64,000 nucleotides of DNA from Vitellaria paradoxa (lineage: Eukaryota; Streptophyta; Magnoliopsida; Ericales; Sapotaceae): positions 19,241,752 to 19,305,751 of the forward strand of contig CM034237.1 of NCBI GenBank assembly GCA_019916065.1, in the 5' to 3' direction. Below, one piece after another: positions 1 to 10,339 of the stretch (the stretch's first letter is position 1; the number at the start of each line of letters is the position of its first letter). The position numbers were made by a program, and so were the translations under genes. Under the pieces are notes generated by a model that worked only from the letters and a program-made list of their open reading frames with translations, was not told where the DNA came from and did no database searches.

Positions 1-584
1 GAGGAAAGAATAGGCCATTGTTTGACAGATAACATTTACGAAGTATAAGGCATCACGAAGGTCATAAAAGAGTTAACTTGGAGGAACACCATATAAAGAT
101 TTTATTTTCCAGGTGGGGATGAGCAAATGAAAAAGACAGATTATGCAGTAAATACTGAAGTTTATGGACTGTAGAAACTTGAAGTTATGGACTGTAGATG
201 CGCTCTCTGATTGGTTCACAACTCTACAATGACTTTTCCATTGCCATGTCGATTTTCTCTGATAATTACAAGATTCCTTGGCAATCACACAGGACAAGCT
301 TTGGAAGTTGAGAGTTGATAATACAATCTCACAAAGCAGCATAGTGCCAACTTTTCCAATTCGGGCAGTTCCTCCAGATACAATGTTTGCTGATTTAATA
401 ACGGATACTCCGGTTACATGACAACATCCCCAATTTATTGCAAGGTCTGATCTTGAGAGCAGGTCTTCTGGCAGCTAGAATGAGGGGAATCTTTTACAGC
501 GTGAAACAAAGTGTGAATAGCCACATATCAAGGATTATATATCTGTCTGCTTGCATGGTTGCACCTTGTATACTCTTCAGATCA
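1..584. other. No intact gene; possible decayed LRR remnant
   Basis: No convincing gene is present. On the minus strand around 290-384 one frame reads LYLEELPELEKLALC, which looks like a leucine-rich repeat of a plant NLR, but the frame closes soon afterwards. This may be the shattered 3' continuation of the LRR fragment at 585-1062, or its former intron and 3' UTR. The window edge prevents a firmer call. Confidence 0.35.
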
Positions 585-1062
585 TCACCACAATCTGGAA
601 TCCAGAGTCTCTAAAACTTCATAGTATTTAACAATTTCCTCGAAGTTCTGCAATTTCGACCATTCCGATATTTTTGGAGTTTCTAAAGCTGGGAATGCAC
701 ATCCAATTGATTTAAATTCCAGTAATACCCACAAATGCAGTATCTTTAGATTTCTCAATTCAGGCTCTTGAGATGATTGTTCAAAAAGAGTCTCCAATGT
801 ATCACAAAAATTAATATGGAGAACTTCGAGGTTTTTTGGCGGTTGGGATGAAGAGAAAACCGTTGAAAGCTTTGGGCAGCAATCTAGATAGAGACGATTA
901 AGGTTTTTAAAGACATCAAATTGCAGATTCTCACCGCATATGTTCTTCAAATTAATAGCATTGGAAACAGATAGAATCTCTAAACTATTCCCCAGATTGT
1001 CAATATGTTTTACCTCCTCTGCCTGAAAAATCCTCTCCATTTCTGCGCATCTCTCTATCCAA
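585..1062 (-). pseudogene. NLR leucine-rich-repeat C-terminal fragment
   Basis: A minus-strand frame encodes about 150 residues of irregular LRRs of the kind found at the C-terminus of coiled-coil NLR immune receptors, for example LEILSVSNAINLKN, FKNLNRLYLDCCPKL, LEVLHINFCDTLETL and LRNLKILHLW. There is an ATG at 1040, but the frame is open upstream of it and still reads LRR-like residues (ERCAEMERIF), so 1040 is not a true start. The N-terminal part, including the NB-ARC domain, is absent. LRR similarity stops at about 1062, exactly where the dispersed repeat copy begins, so the gene looks cut by that duplication. It is most likely a pseudogene. An exon of a gene with distant 5' exons is a less likely alternative. 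Confidence 0.6.
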
Positions 1063-3170
1063 CAAAATGCAATGATGCATGTTGTAATTTGATGAAAATA
1101 AGTATCGACGCACTATCTACCTAATTGATTAAGGCAGGAAGTTGGGCTAAAATCTGTCTCAGCTAAATATTTCAGCTACTTCTTTGCTTTCTACTCGATT
1201 TTGGGCTGCTGAACTCTGCATATATTTTGGTTCGGCCCAATTAAAAGTTAATGCAGAGACTTTTAGTTTTAACTAACTTCTGGGTTGTATTCTTTACTTG
1301 TGATCAGGCAAACAAATTTTCCAAACACGGAATCAAAACCTGGGGTAATGCTACCAATGGTCACTTGGTTACTTCGTTTGATATTATTAATCCAAGAGCA
1401 TTGCACATTAATTTATCCTATATTTTATCTAAAGTACTTAAAACATTAATTTATCCTAATCTAGTAATTTGAAGATATTGCAATTCAATGTCCTAAACAC
1501 ATACGTGCACCAATGTAACATTTTCAAGGCAAATATATATATATATATATATTTAGATATGATAAGCGTGAAAAAATCTATAATCACTTTGCTTAGGTTG
1601 AGTTTGGAAAGAAAAAAAGTAACTTTTTTTTAACTAGCTACTAGTTAACTGCTAAAAGGTTAATTTCTTTTTTTTGGCTTAGGAAAAGAAAAAAGTTAGT
1701 TTTTTAGTAACTAGTTTTTAATTCTTTCTTAATTTGATATTTTTGTCCTTCAATATTTAAAATAAGTTTAAAATGTAAATAAATAAATTTAATCCTTTAA
1801 CAAAAAGAGTCGAAAAATTAATAATTAGTAACTCAGCTACTTGTTTAGTATTTTTCTAGATGAATGTTAAAATTGTCTGCAATCCATCACAAGAGCTTGA
1901 ATTAAAAATTGTATCAGCCAGAAAATTAAGGAAGAGAAACAAGACCACAAGAAGAATATCAAAACAAATAGGTAAAATTGAATAATACAAAAAAATGTTG
2001 GAAAGTTGTTAATTATTATTTTGTTTAGTTACTCATGAAATGCAGCATCCAAACGTTGCGGTGGAAAATTCAGGGCCGCTTTGATGGTTAAAAAATAAAA
2101 ATATTGGCATAAAAATAACGTGTGACAGAATTTAATTAGAGAAAATTAGTAATTTTTTTTAATTTTTTATAACTTTTGAAAATTTTCCGAACTAAACAAT
2201 CACACACAATGCAAAAATAATAACACCAGAGAATCACAAGGAAACCATCTCACAAAGAAAAAAATCTCTATTTCAAATTCTACTATCAACTGGTTACAAG
2301 AATTTACTTAGACTCTCTACGACTTACTCGCAGGAAATCTTCCGTCACTTTTGCTCGATTCACTCAACAAAGCATACATGTGAACTTTCTGTCTCACACA
2401 AAAAGTAAAGAAAGAATATCAAGAAAAATAAAAGAAAATCTATTAAGCTCAACAAAAAAAAATTCTCCCTCTCAAAAGACTCTATAATATGTCCCCTTTC
2501 AATTCTTTTTATACATTAAGTTTGAGTATATATATACAGACTTAGAAAATTCTATTCCAATTAGGACTCAAATCATCCAAATAGATTTTTTAAATGGAAA
2601 TAGAATCTTCTATAAAATAATTCGCTCAAACTATCGTGCTCCCATCACCCAGACTGCAAGGTCTATTAGAAGCTGTTCTGGAGCCAGAAATCAACATAAG
2701 CGAATCCTCGCGCACCCTGCGGGCTTCCAACACCAATGTGGCGCAGTCGCACGTTCCTTTCGTACTACCTGTGATATGTACTGTAAATTTCCATGCGTTT
2801 CCTAATCTATGCAGTTTTCTTTTTTTACTTCTAGTTGGACTTGAATTATAATACTAAGATTATGATCTTTTAAAAACTTGTCAATTTAAAAAATCATCAA
2901 TTTAAGAAATACGTAAATTTTCTCTTCACTTCAACCTAAGAAACATTCAAATTAGTTATAATTAATTTAAGATTTTATATGAATTTAAAATTATAAAATC
3001 TTATATCTTTTGGTAAAGTCCTGTAAAACAAACGCCCCCGATCATCGAATCAGTTTTAGCCGTGCACAGGCAATGGTTGGTTGACATGAGATGAGACAAT
3101 GCCTAGCATGCGTTGGCGTAACCATGGATCTTAAATTAATGGACGTAAATTATATTAAAATACTTTTCCA
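1063..3170. repeat. Diverged copy 1 of the duplicated segment
   Basis: 1063 to about 2775 matches 4715-6360 and 10380-12060, with recognisable blocks in the same order: the TGATGCATATTGTAATTTGA-like start, a TA microsatellite near 1530-1550, and an end block around 2630-2750. A further block at 3123-3165 matches 6586-6625 after an unshared stretch. It is visibly more diverged from copies 2 and 3 than they are from each other, so it is an older duplicate. No protein function is recognisable in it. The short ORFs are not conserved among copies. Confidence 0.75.
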
Positions 3171-3384
3171 CTTGCACATGTGCTGCTGTTTATTCTTTGG
3201 GCCAGTTGTACATGTGGTCCTTTTCTCCTTTTTACATCGACCGTTTTTATTTCGTCCTTTTGGTTTTTCTTTTGTCGTTTAATAATTTGGGATGTTTGGT
3301 TGAGTGAAATTTCAAAAACTCGCCGGCTTTTATTAATTTGTGCATGTGCTCCTTTTTTTACTTTGGTCCGTTAATATTTAGAGC

Positions 3385-3690
3385 TGGTTTGAAGTAAAAA
3401 AAATCTCTAAAAAATTTTATAAATTTTTAATAATTTTATTACTTCTAATTTTTTTGTTATTATTAATTTTAAAAAATTTTAATATTTTGCTACAAAAATA
3501 AAAAAATTTAAAAATAGGTTAACCGAATGTGTAAATTTTTTATACAATCAAATTTTTTATACAATCATATTTTTCGTGTCGAAAACTTTTAAATGAATAC
3601 TATTGTCGCTATTTTTTTAAATTTTTTTGAATCCGTGGGAATGGATTTGGAAAACCGTTCCCACGGTTTGTGATTTAAAAAAAAAAAGAC
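3385..3690 (+). repeat. MITE-like repeat with G/C-rich hairpin, copy a
   Basis: An AT-rich block containing a short inverted pair, TGGGAATGG...CCGTTCCCACGG (3635-3668). It recurs at 8930-9220 (same strand, by tandem duplication) and inverted at about 22600-22945. The dispersed inverted copy shows it is a mobile or formerly mobile short repeat. No coding capacity. Confidence 0.55.
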
Positions 3691-3704
3691 ACCAAAATTA
3701 AGGC

Positions 3705-3895
3705 TCCGTTTGGAGCAAAAGAAAATAAAATAAAATCTTACAAATCTCTATAAATACGAATTACGAGATAGTAAAATTTAAATTATTCACTCATTACACG
3801 AATTACGAGATATTTACTTTTATAATTTTATTTTATTTTATTTTATACACTTTTATACAACTCCAAACATACCCTAACTCTAAACTACATTTTAT
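3705..3895. mobile_element. Tourist-like MITE
   Basis: Ends GCTCCGTTTGGAGC... and ...ACTCCAAACATACCCTAA form imperfect terminal inverted repeats around an AT-rich core. Related elements with the GTTTGGAG/CCAAAC end signature occur at 9245-9412, 15938-16078 and 25228-25398. The GTTTGG TIR type and small size fit PIF/Harbinger-related MITEs. The target duplication is not clear. Confidence 0.5.
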
Positions 3896-4109
3896 CTCAA
3901 TTTATCTTATTTTTTTCTTACTACGAGTCTTTATTAGTTCTCGGCTAATGTGAAAAAAAATTGTAAAAAAAATGACCGACGAATTTTTGTCGTTTAATAT
4001 TGTTCTCGGCAAATGTGACAGAAAAAAAATGACAGCGGACCTTCTTTTTCCTGTTGTTCTTCGTACTCGTTGTCGGCTAATGAAATGGAAACGTAGAATA
4101 AGAAAATCT

Positions 4110-4133
4110 TATAATAATAATAATAATAATAAT
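4110..4133. repeat. TAA/ATA trinucleotide microsatellite
   Basis: A run of about eight TAA-type units. The equivalent array in unit 3 (about 9651-9680) is longer, which marks replication slippage after the duplication. Confidence 0.85.
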
Positions 4134-4521
4134 GTAGTTTTAGGGGATGTTTGATTAACAAAAAAAAAAAAAAAAAAGAAAAAGAAAAAAAGTATAATAA
4201 AAATAAAAAAATGTGATATAAAAGTGAAATGTAAAATATTTTGATTAGAAGAAAGTATAAAAAATAGTTAAAGTTAGTGAATTTTAATAAATTTTAATGG
4301 TGCGAAATAGAACTTAATAATTGTGTAAATAAATTATATCTTTATTTATTTTTCCTTTAAAATGATAAGCCTCACATTTTTTTCATACGAACAATATATG
4401 GGCGAGGGCCTTGATCATTAAAAAATAAAGCTAAGAAAATTAATGGTTATTGTTATATTGAGATTTTCAGTACTTGTCACCGTTAAATTGTGACACGTAC
4501 TATTAATTAGATAAATTTTTA

Positions 4522-4674
4522 GGGTTCTAAGAGGTTACAGTGGGATAATTCATTGCAGAGGTTGCAGTGAGTCAATCAACGGTCAGGATATAATTGTATT
4601 TTAATATGATGTGTCTTTTCATATTTTTCATTAATAGTGTTCTAATCCGATTTTGTTTAACTTTTATTTTTATC
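4522..4674. mobile_element. Truncated, flipped Mutator-type MITE (unit 2)
   Basis: The left arm (GGGTTCTAAG...GGATATAATTGTAT) matches the arm of the full element at 10065-10339 and sits at the same site after the same AAATTTTTA (4513-4521). The internal part, however, reads as the reverse complement of the unit 3 core, and the right arm is missing. The remaining right flank starts at AATTTTTA (4675). Confidence 0.7.
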
Positions 4675-7379
4675 AATTTTTATCAATTCAATAAATTTAT
4701 TTTAAATTTCCAAAGAGCAATGATGCATATTGTAATTTGATGAAAATAAGTATCGACGCAGTATCCGCCCAATTGATTAAGGCAGGAACTTGGGCTAAAA
4801 TCGGTCTCCGACACATATTTCAGCTACTTGTTTGCTTTCTAGTGGATTTTGGGCTGCTGAACTCGGCATATATTGAGTTCGGCCCAGTTAAAAGTTTATG
4901 CAGAGACTTTTAGTTTTAGACTGGCTTCTGGGTTTTGTTCTTTGCTTGCGATCAGGCAAACAAATTTTCCAACACGGAATCAAAACCTTGGGTAAAATGG
5001 TACCAATGGTCACTTGGTTACTTTGTTTGACATTATTAATCCAAGAGCATTGCACATTAATTTATCCTAATCTAGTAATTTGAAGATATAACAATTCAAT
5101 GCCCTAAACGCATACATGCACCAATATAACATTTTCAAGACAAATATATATATATATATATATATTTGGACATGGTAAGCGTGAAAAATCACTTAGCAGG
5201 CTAAGTTTTGAAAGAAAAAAAAAATAACTTTTTTTTAACTAATTACTAGTTAACTGTTAAAAAATTAGTATTATTATTTTTTTTTGTGTTTGGAAAAGAA
5301 AAAAGTTAAATTTTTTGATAACCAATTTTTTTACTTTCTGTTAATTTGAGTTTTTGCTTTTTAATATTTAAAATAAATTTAAAATGTAAGTGGGTAAATT
5401 TAATCTATTAATAATAAAGCTAAAAAATTAGTAACCGATAACTCAGCTATTAGTTTATTTTCCCAAACGAAAGCTAAAACTATCTACAATCCATCACAAG
5501 AGCTTGAATTAAAAAGTGTATCAACCAGAAAATTAAGGAAGAGAAACAAGACCACAAGAAGAATATCAAAACAAACAGGTAAAATTGAATAATAAAAAAA
5601 TGTTGGAAAGTTGTTAATTATTATTTTGTTTGCTTACTCATGAAATGCAACATCCAAACGTTGCGGTGGAAAATTCAGGGCTGTTTAGATGGTAAAAAAA
5701 ATTTAAAAATGCTAGTATAAAAATCACATGTGACGAAATTTAATTGAAGAAAATTAGTAATTTTTTATAACTTTTGAAAATTTTTCAAATCAAACAATCG
5801 CATACAATGCAAAAATAATAATATCAGAAAACAACGAGGAAACCCTCTCACAGGGAGAAAAATCTATATTTCAAATTCTACTATTAGTGGGTTATCTGAC
5901 TCTACTCAGACTCTCTAAAACTCACTCGCACGAATCATTTCGTCACTTTTGCTTAATTAACTCAACAAACCCTACAAGTGGACTTTTTGTCTCACACAGA
6001 AAGTTAAGAAATAGTATAAGGAAAAATAAAAGAAAGTCTATTGAGCTCACCAAAGAAAAATTTTCTCTCTCAAAAGACTCTATAATATGCTCATTCAGTT
6101 CCCTTTGTACATTTAGCTTGGGCGTATATATATAGATTTACAAAATTTTATTCCAATTAGGATTCAACTATATAAACAAATTTCTTAAATGGAAACATAA
6201 TCTTCTATAAAATAATTCGCTTGAACTATCGTGCTTCCATTGCTTAGGTTGCAAGGTCTACTGAAATCTATTATGGGGCCAGAAGTCAATATAGGCGAAC
6301 CCTTGTGCACCATGTGGGTTCCCAATACCAATGTGGTGCAGTTGCGTACTCCTTACGTGCTGACAGATTGTCTTTTAGTTATTAAATATTTACAAAATAT
6401 GTTAACGTGTATTTGAAAAGTTAAAGGTGTCTTTAATGACTTGTATAAGTGTCTTATCTGTTTTAGGCATTGTTGTATTATGAAAGTTGCAAGGTCCGTA
6501 ATTAAAGAGGCTCATGAAAGGGCTCAATTTGCATTAGATAATGGTTAATATTTTGAATGCAATGTTTTATTGATTATTTAAAAAATATGGATTTTAAATT
6601 AATGGACAAATTATATTAAAATACAATAGAGAATTAATTTGTATCGTAATAATAAATAAAAACTTTTTAAATAATTACTACGAAAACAGTAATTGGGACC
6701 CACTAATATAAAATATTTTAAATAATTAATTTCTTGTAATAATTTCAAATTCATTGGTACATTTTATTAAATTACTCAAATTTGTATTCAAATTAATAAA
6801 ATTATATTAAAAATTTTTTCATAAATAAATAAATTGGATTCTTTAATTTCAAATCTATAAATATGGATATAACATTACATATTGACTGAATTTAACAATT
6901 CTCTCCCTGTGGTTACCAAAGGCAGTAAAGCTGCTGCTAACAAGACTGCTTGTTTGAATGGAAAATATTTTTAAAGAAAATATTTATGTTTTTTTAGTTG
7001 TTTAATAAGGAAAAATAGTAAAATATATTTATCAGAAAAATCTTTTCCTTCGTATATTGAAAAACGATTTTCACTCCTTAAATTGATTGGTAAGTTGCAT
7101 TGTTATACTCACTAAATTGTTCAACAAAATAAAGACAGTAACAAATCTGAAGTAAACCCACTTCCTGTTGATTGAAAATTAAAAAAATAAATTTGATTCG
7201 AGAGCCACTCTTTTCTCCAATTGAGAAATTAATCCTAAAATGATAATTATTTTTCATAATCTTTTTTTCTTATAATATTTCTCTATTTATAGATTTTATT
7301 ATAACGACTAAACTAATTAACTAACTAATTTGATAAAAATTTTAATTAATTAATTTGGATTTATAATAACTCCCACACC

Positions 7380-7960
7380 CTTTAAAATTGGCCTTGTATT
7401 CAAGAATAAAATACAGCTAATGAATGCCTTTTAGTTTAGAAGCCACTCTCTGGGCCCAAAAATATGTGGCCCAATGCTACTCAAGTAGACCCACCTAATT
7501 CAGTTCATGCCTTTTGCTTGACCCATTCATCTGACCCAAACCATTTGCCCATGCTATCTGTTGAAGTTTACACCTTTATTTATTGTATTTTTCAACTCTA
7601 CCAACATACACTGAATTTGGACCGCTTTTTTTAGTCTTCCACTTGTGCCATTCAATGGTTGGGAGCACGTGGGGAACTTTGATTTTGCCTATGCTATTTC
7701 CAGCCTCCATCGTGGCTCGCCTCACCGACAATTTCTGTTGTTGCTGTTGTAAAAATTCATCTCATCCCGGACGATGCTGATGCTGATGCTGATGCTGATG
7801 CTTGGGAGTCTGAGGACTTCTCTGATTCCTGGATGCAACCAAATCAACCTTGGCAATAACATTCTTTTGCCCTAATATAGTAATAACATGTCCCGGCAGA
7901 AATGCTAATCGGCAGTGTAGAGAGATGGGGGAAGACAAATAGGTGAATTGGGTCAAGAGC
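7380..7960. other. Non-coding stretch with GATGCT hexanucleotide array
   Basis: This part is the least A/T-biased of the unit and nearly identical to its copy at 13077-13657. It contains a GATGCT/CAGCAT hexanucleotide array (about 7773-7802; copy about 13470-13499). Two overlapping short open frames on opposite strands (65 aa at 7583-7780, 64 aa at 7762-7956) show no recognisable domain. The conservation follows from the recent duplication or conversion and is not evidence of coding. Confidence 0.5.
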
Positions 7961-8192
7961 CAAAATTAAGAGGCAATGGAATTTTTCAAATCATCAAACT
8001 CGCAATTCATTAAAAAAAAATTTCAAACTAGACACAAAACAATTTATGAAAAGATATTTTTCACTGTACTTTTTTTATTTAAAAAATATTTTTTTATTAT
8101 AAAAAACAAACGAAGCTTATGTATAGCCGTCCATATCCATGAATATTTTGTCAATGGAGTATTGGAGACCATTTCATGATAAAAGAGGTTCC

Positions 8193-8353
8193 ATTTTTTT
8201 TTCTTTTTTTTTTTTTTCTTTTTTTGTGACTTCAAAAATTACATTACAATTCATGACCCAAAATTCTGCCCCACCCATGAGACTCAAGCCCGTGCACAAT
8301 TAACTTTGTAGATAAATGAGATCTAACTGCTTGAGCTATACCGTGATCTCCGC
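8193..8353 (-). mobile_element. tRNA-derived SINE (unit 2)
   Basis: On the minus strand a tRNA-like head reads TAGCTCAAGCAGT (pol III A box) and about 40 bases later GGGCTTGAGTCTC (B box), followed by a ~100-base body and a long interrupted poly(A), seen as T-runs at 8193-8225. Candidate target duplications are ATAAAAGAGG before and ATAAAAGG after. This is a SINE, not a tRNA gene: there is no acceptor-stem pairing. Its copy is at 13884-14037, so the insertion predates the tandem duplication. Confidence 0.75.
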
Positions 8354-8929
8354 AATAAAAGGCTCATTTGTGGAGACTTCTCAAATGTCAAGAGCCGTAA
8401 ACATGAAACCTCTGGTAAGAAAAGGGAGGAAGTGTACAGTTCTTGCATAGAAGAAGGAATGATTAAGTAAATATCGGTGCTTCTACCATGTGGATTGGAC
8501 AAGATAAACAGCGTTCTTATAAAATACTGAACTTGCCTAAATATGTATCTGTAGATGTTAGAATATTTTGTATTACGTTATGATATATTATTTATACATA
8601 TTACTTATATTAGAATATTTTTTATTTTTTTTTTGGTAAATTAATATTCTTTATTTTAGTATTTAGTAAATGGTTAGTTCTATTTTAGTATGTATCATTA
8701 CTATACATATCTCTCATTATAAGACTATTTAAAGACCTTTTTATTTACTTTTATGATACATATGACAATATGTAACTTTTGAATTTTTGTAGTAAAAATT
8801 TGAAGAAAAAAACCGTGGCAACGATTTTTGAGTTCATTCTCATGGATTTATATCAGAATTTTTTTGAAAATTATTTTAACTTTTTGACTTCAACATAAAA
8901 AGTTAGAGAAAAAATGGTATTTTCGTTTG

Positions 8930-9220
8930 GAGTAAAAAAAAATCTTTAAAAAATTCTATAAATCTCTAATAACTCTTTTATCTTTAATTTTTTCGCCATT
9001 ACTAATTTCAAAAAATTTCAATATTTCGCTAAAAAAATAAAAAAAATCTAAAAATAGGTTAACTGAATGTGTAAATTTTTTATACAATCAAATTTTTTAT
9101 ACAATCGCATTCTTCATGTCGAAAACTTTTAAATGAGTACCATTATCGCTATTTTTTTAAATTTTTTTTGAATCTGTGGGAATGGATTTGGAAAACCGTT
9201 CTCACGGTTTGTAATTTTTC
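8930..9220 (+). repeat. MITE-like repeat with G/C-rich hairpin, copy b
   Basis: Tandem-duplication counterpart of 3385-3690. It differs by point changes, and a Tourist-like MITE (9245-9412) follows as in unit 2. Confidence 0.5.
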
Positions 9221-10064
9221 AGAAAAAAAAAAAGACGCCAAAATTAAGGCTCCGTTTGGAGCAAAAGAAAATAAAATAAAATCTTACAAATCTCTATAAA
9301 TACGAATTACGAGATAGTAAAATTTAAATTATTCACTCACTACATAAATTACGAGATATTTACTTTTACAATTTTATTTTATTTTATACAATTTCAAACA
9401 TACCCTAATTCCAAACCACATTTTATCTCAATTTATTTTATTTTTTTTACTCCAAACGAGTCCTTATTGGTTCTCGGCTAATGTGAAAAAAAAATAGTAA
9501 AAAAAAAGACCGACGAATTTTTGACGTTTAATATTGTTCTCGGCAAATGTGACAGAAAAAAAATGACAGCGGACCTTCTTTTTCCTGTTGTTCTTCGTAC
9601 TCGTTGTCGGCTAATGTGACAGGAAATGGAACGTAGAATAAGAAAATCTTATAATAATAATAATAATAATAATAATAATGTAGTTTTAGGGAATGTTAGA
9701 TTAACAAAAAAAAAAAAAAAAAAAAGAGAAGAAGTATAATAAAAATAAAAAGATGTGATATAAAAGTGAAATGTAAAATATTTTGATTAGTAAAAAAATA
9801 TAAAAAATAGTTAAAGTTAGTAAATTTTAATAATTTTTAGTGGCGCTAAATAGAACTTAATAATTGTGTAAATAAATTATATCTTTATTTATTTTTCCTT
9901 TAAAATGATAAGTCTCACATTTTTTTCATACGAACAATACATGGCGAGGGCCTTGATCATTAAAAAAATAAAGCTAAGAAAATTAATGGTTATTGTTGTA
10001 TTGAGATTTTCAGTACTTGCCACCGGTAAATTGTGACGCGTACTATTAGTTAGGTAAATTTTTA

Positions 10065-10339
10065 GGGTTCTAAGGGGCTGCAGTGGAATAATTCATTGCA
10101 GGGGCTACAGTGAGTCAATTAACAGTCAGGATATAATTGTATCAAATCTAATGGTCTTAATTCAATGTAATAAAATTAAATTTAAAATAAAAATAAAAGT
10201 TAAATAAAATTTGATTGGAACACCATTAATGAAGAATATGAAAAGACACATCATATTAAAATACAATTACATCCTGACCGTTGATTGACTCGCTGCTGCC
10301 TCTATAGTGAATTCTCCCACTACAGCTCTCCTGAAACCC
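10065..10339. mobile_element. Mutator-type MITE, full length
   Basis: A 275-bp element with ~78-bp terminal inverted repeats: the left arm starts GGGTTCTAAGGGGCTG and the right arm reversed starts GGGTTTCAGGAGAGCTG. Both arms run to ATAATTGTAT or GTAATTGTAT with high similarity. It is flanked by a perfect 9-bp target duplication AAATTTTTA (10056-10064 and 10340-10348). Long TIRs plus a 9-bp duplication are the hallmarks of Mutator-like non-autonomous elements. No coding capacity. Confidence 0.9.

Larger units (their letters stand above)
3383..8928. repeat. Tandem segmental duplication, unit 2
   Basis: A ~5.55 kb segment is repeated directly, with its second copy at 8929-14602. The offset is about 5534 bases at 3974, 5666 at 4721 and 5697 at 7583, with the differences due to small indels. 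It contains, in order: a MITE with a G/C-rich hairpin, a Tourist-like MITE, a TAA microsatellite, a truncated Mutator-type MITE, the block shared with copy 1, a very highly conserved 1.4 kb stretch (6540-7960), a GATGCT hexanucleotide array and a SINE. No gene could be supported. Confidence 0.85.

Noticed and set aside
7583..7956. Conserved short ORFs (65 and 64 aa) in both tandem units
   Set aside because: They overlap on opposite strands, have no domain, and their identity is explained by recent duplication or conversion.
8280..8350. A tRNA gene at the SINE head
   Set aside because: Only pol III A and B boxes are present. There is no acceptor stem or anticodon arm, and a poly(A) tail follows.
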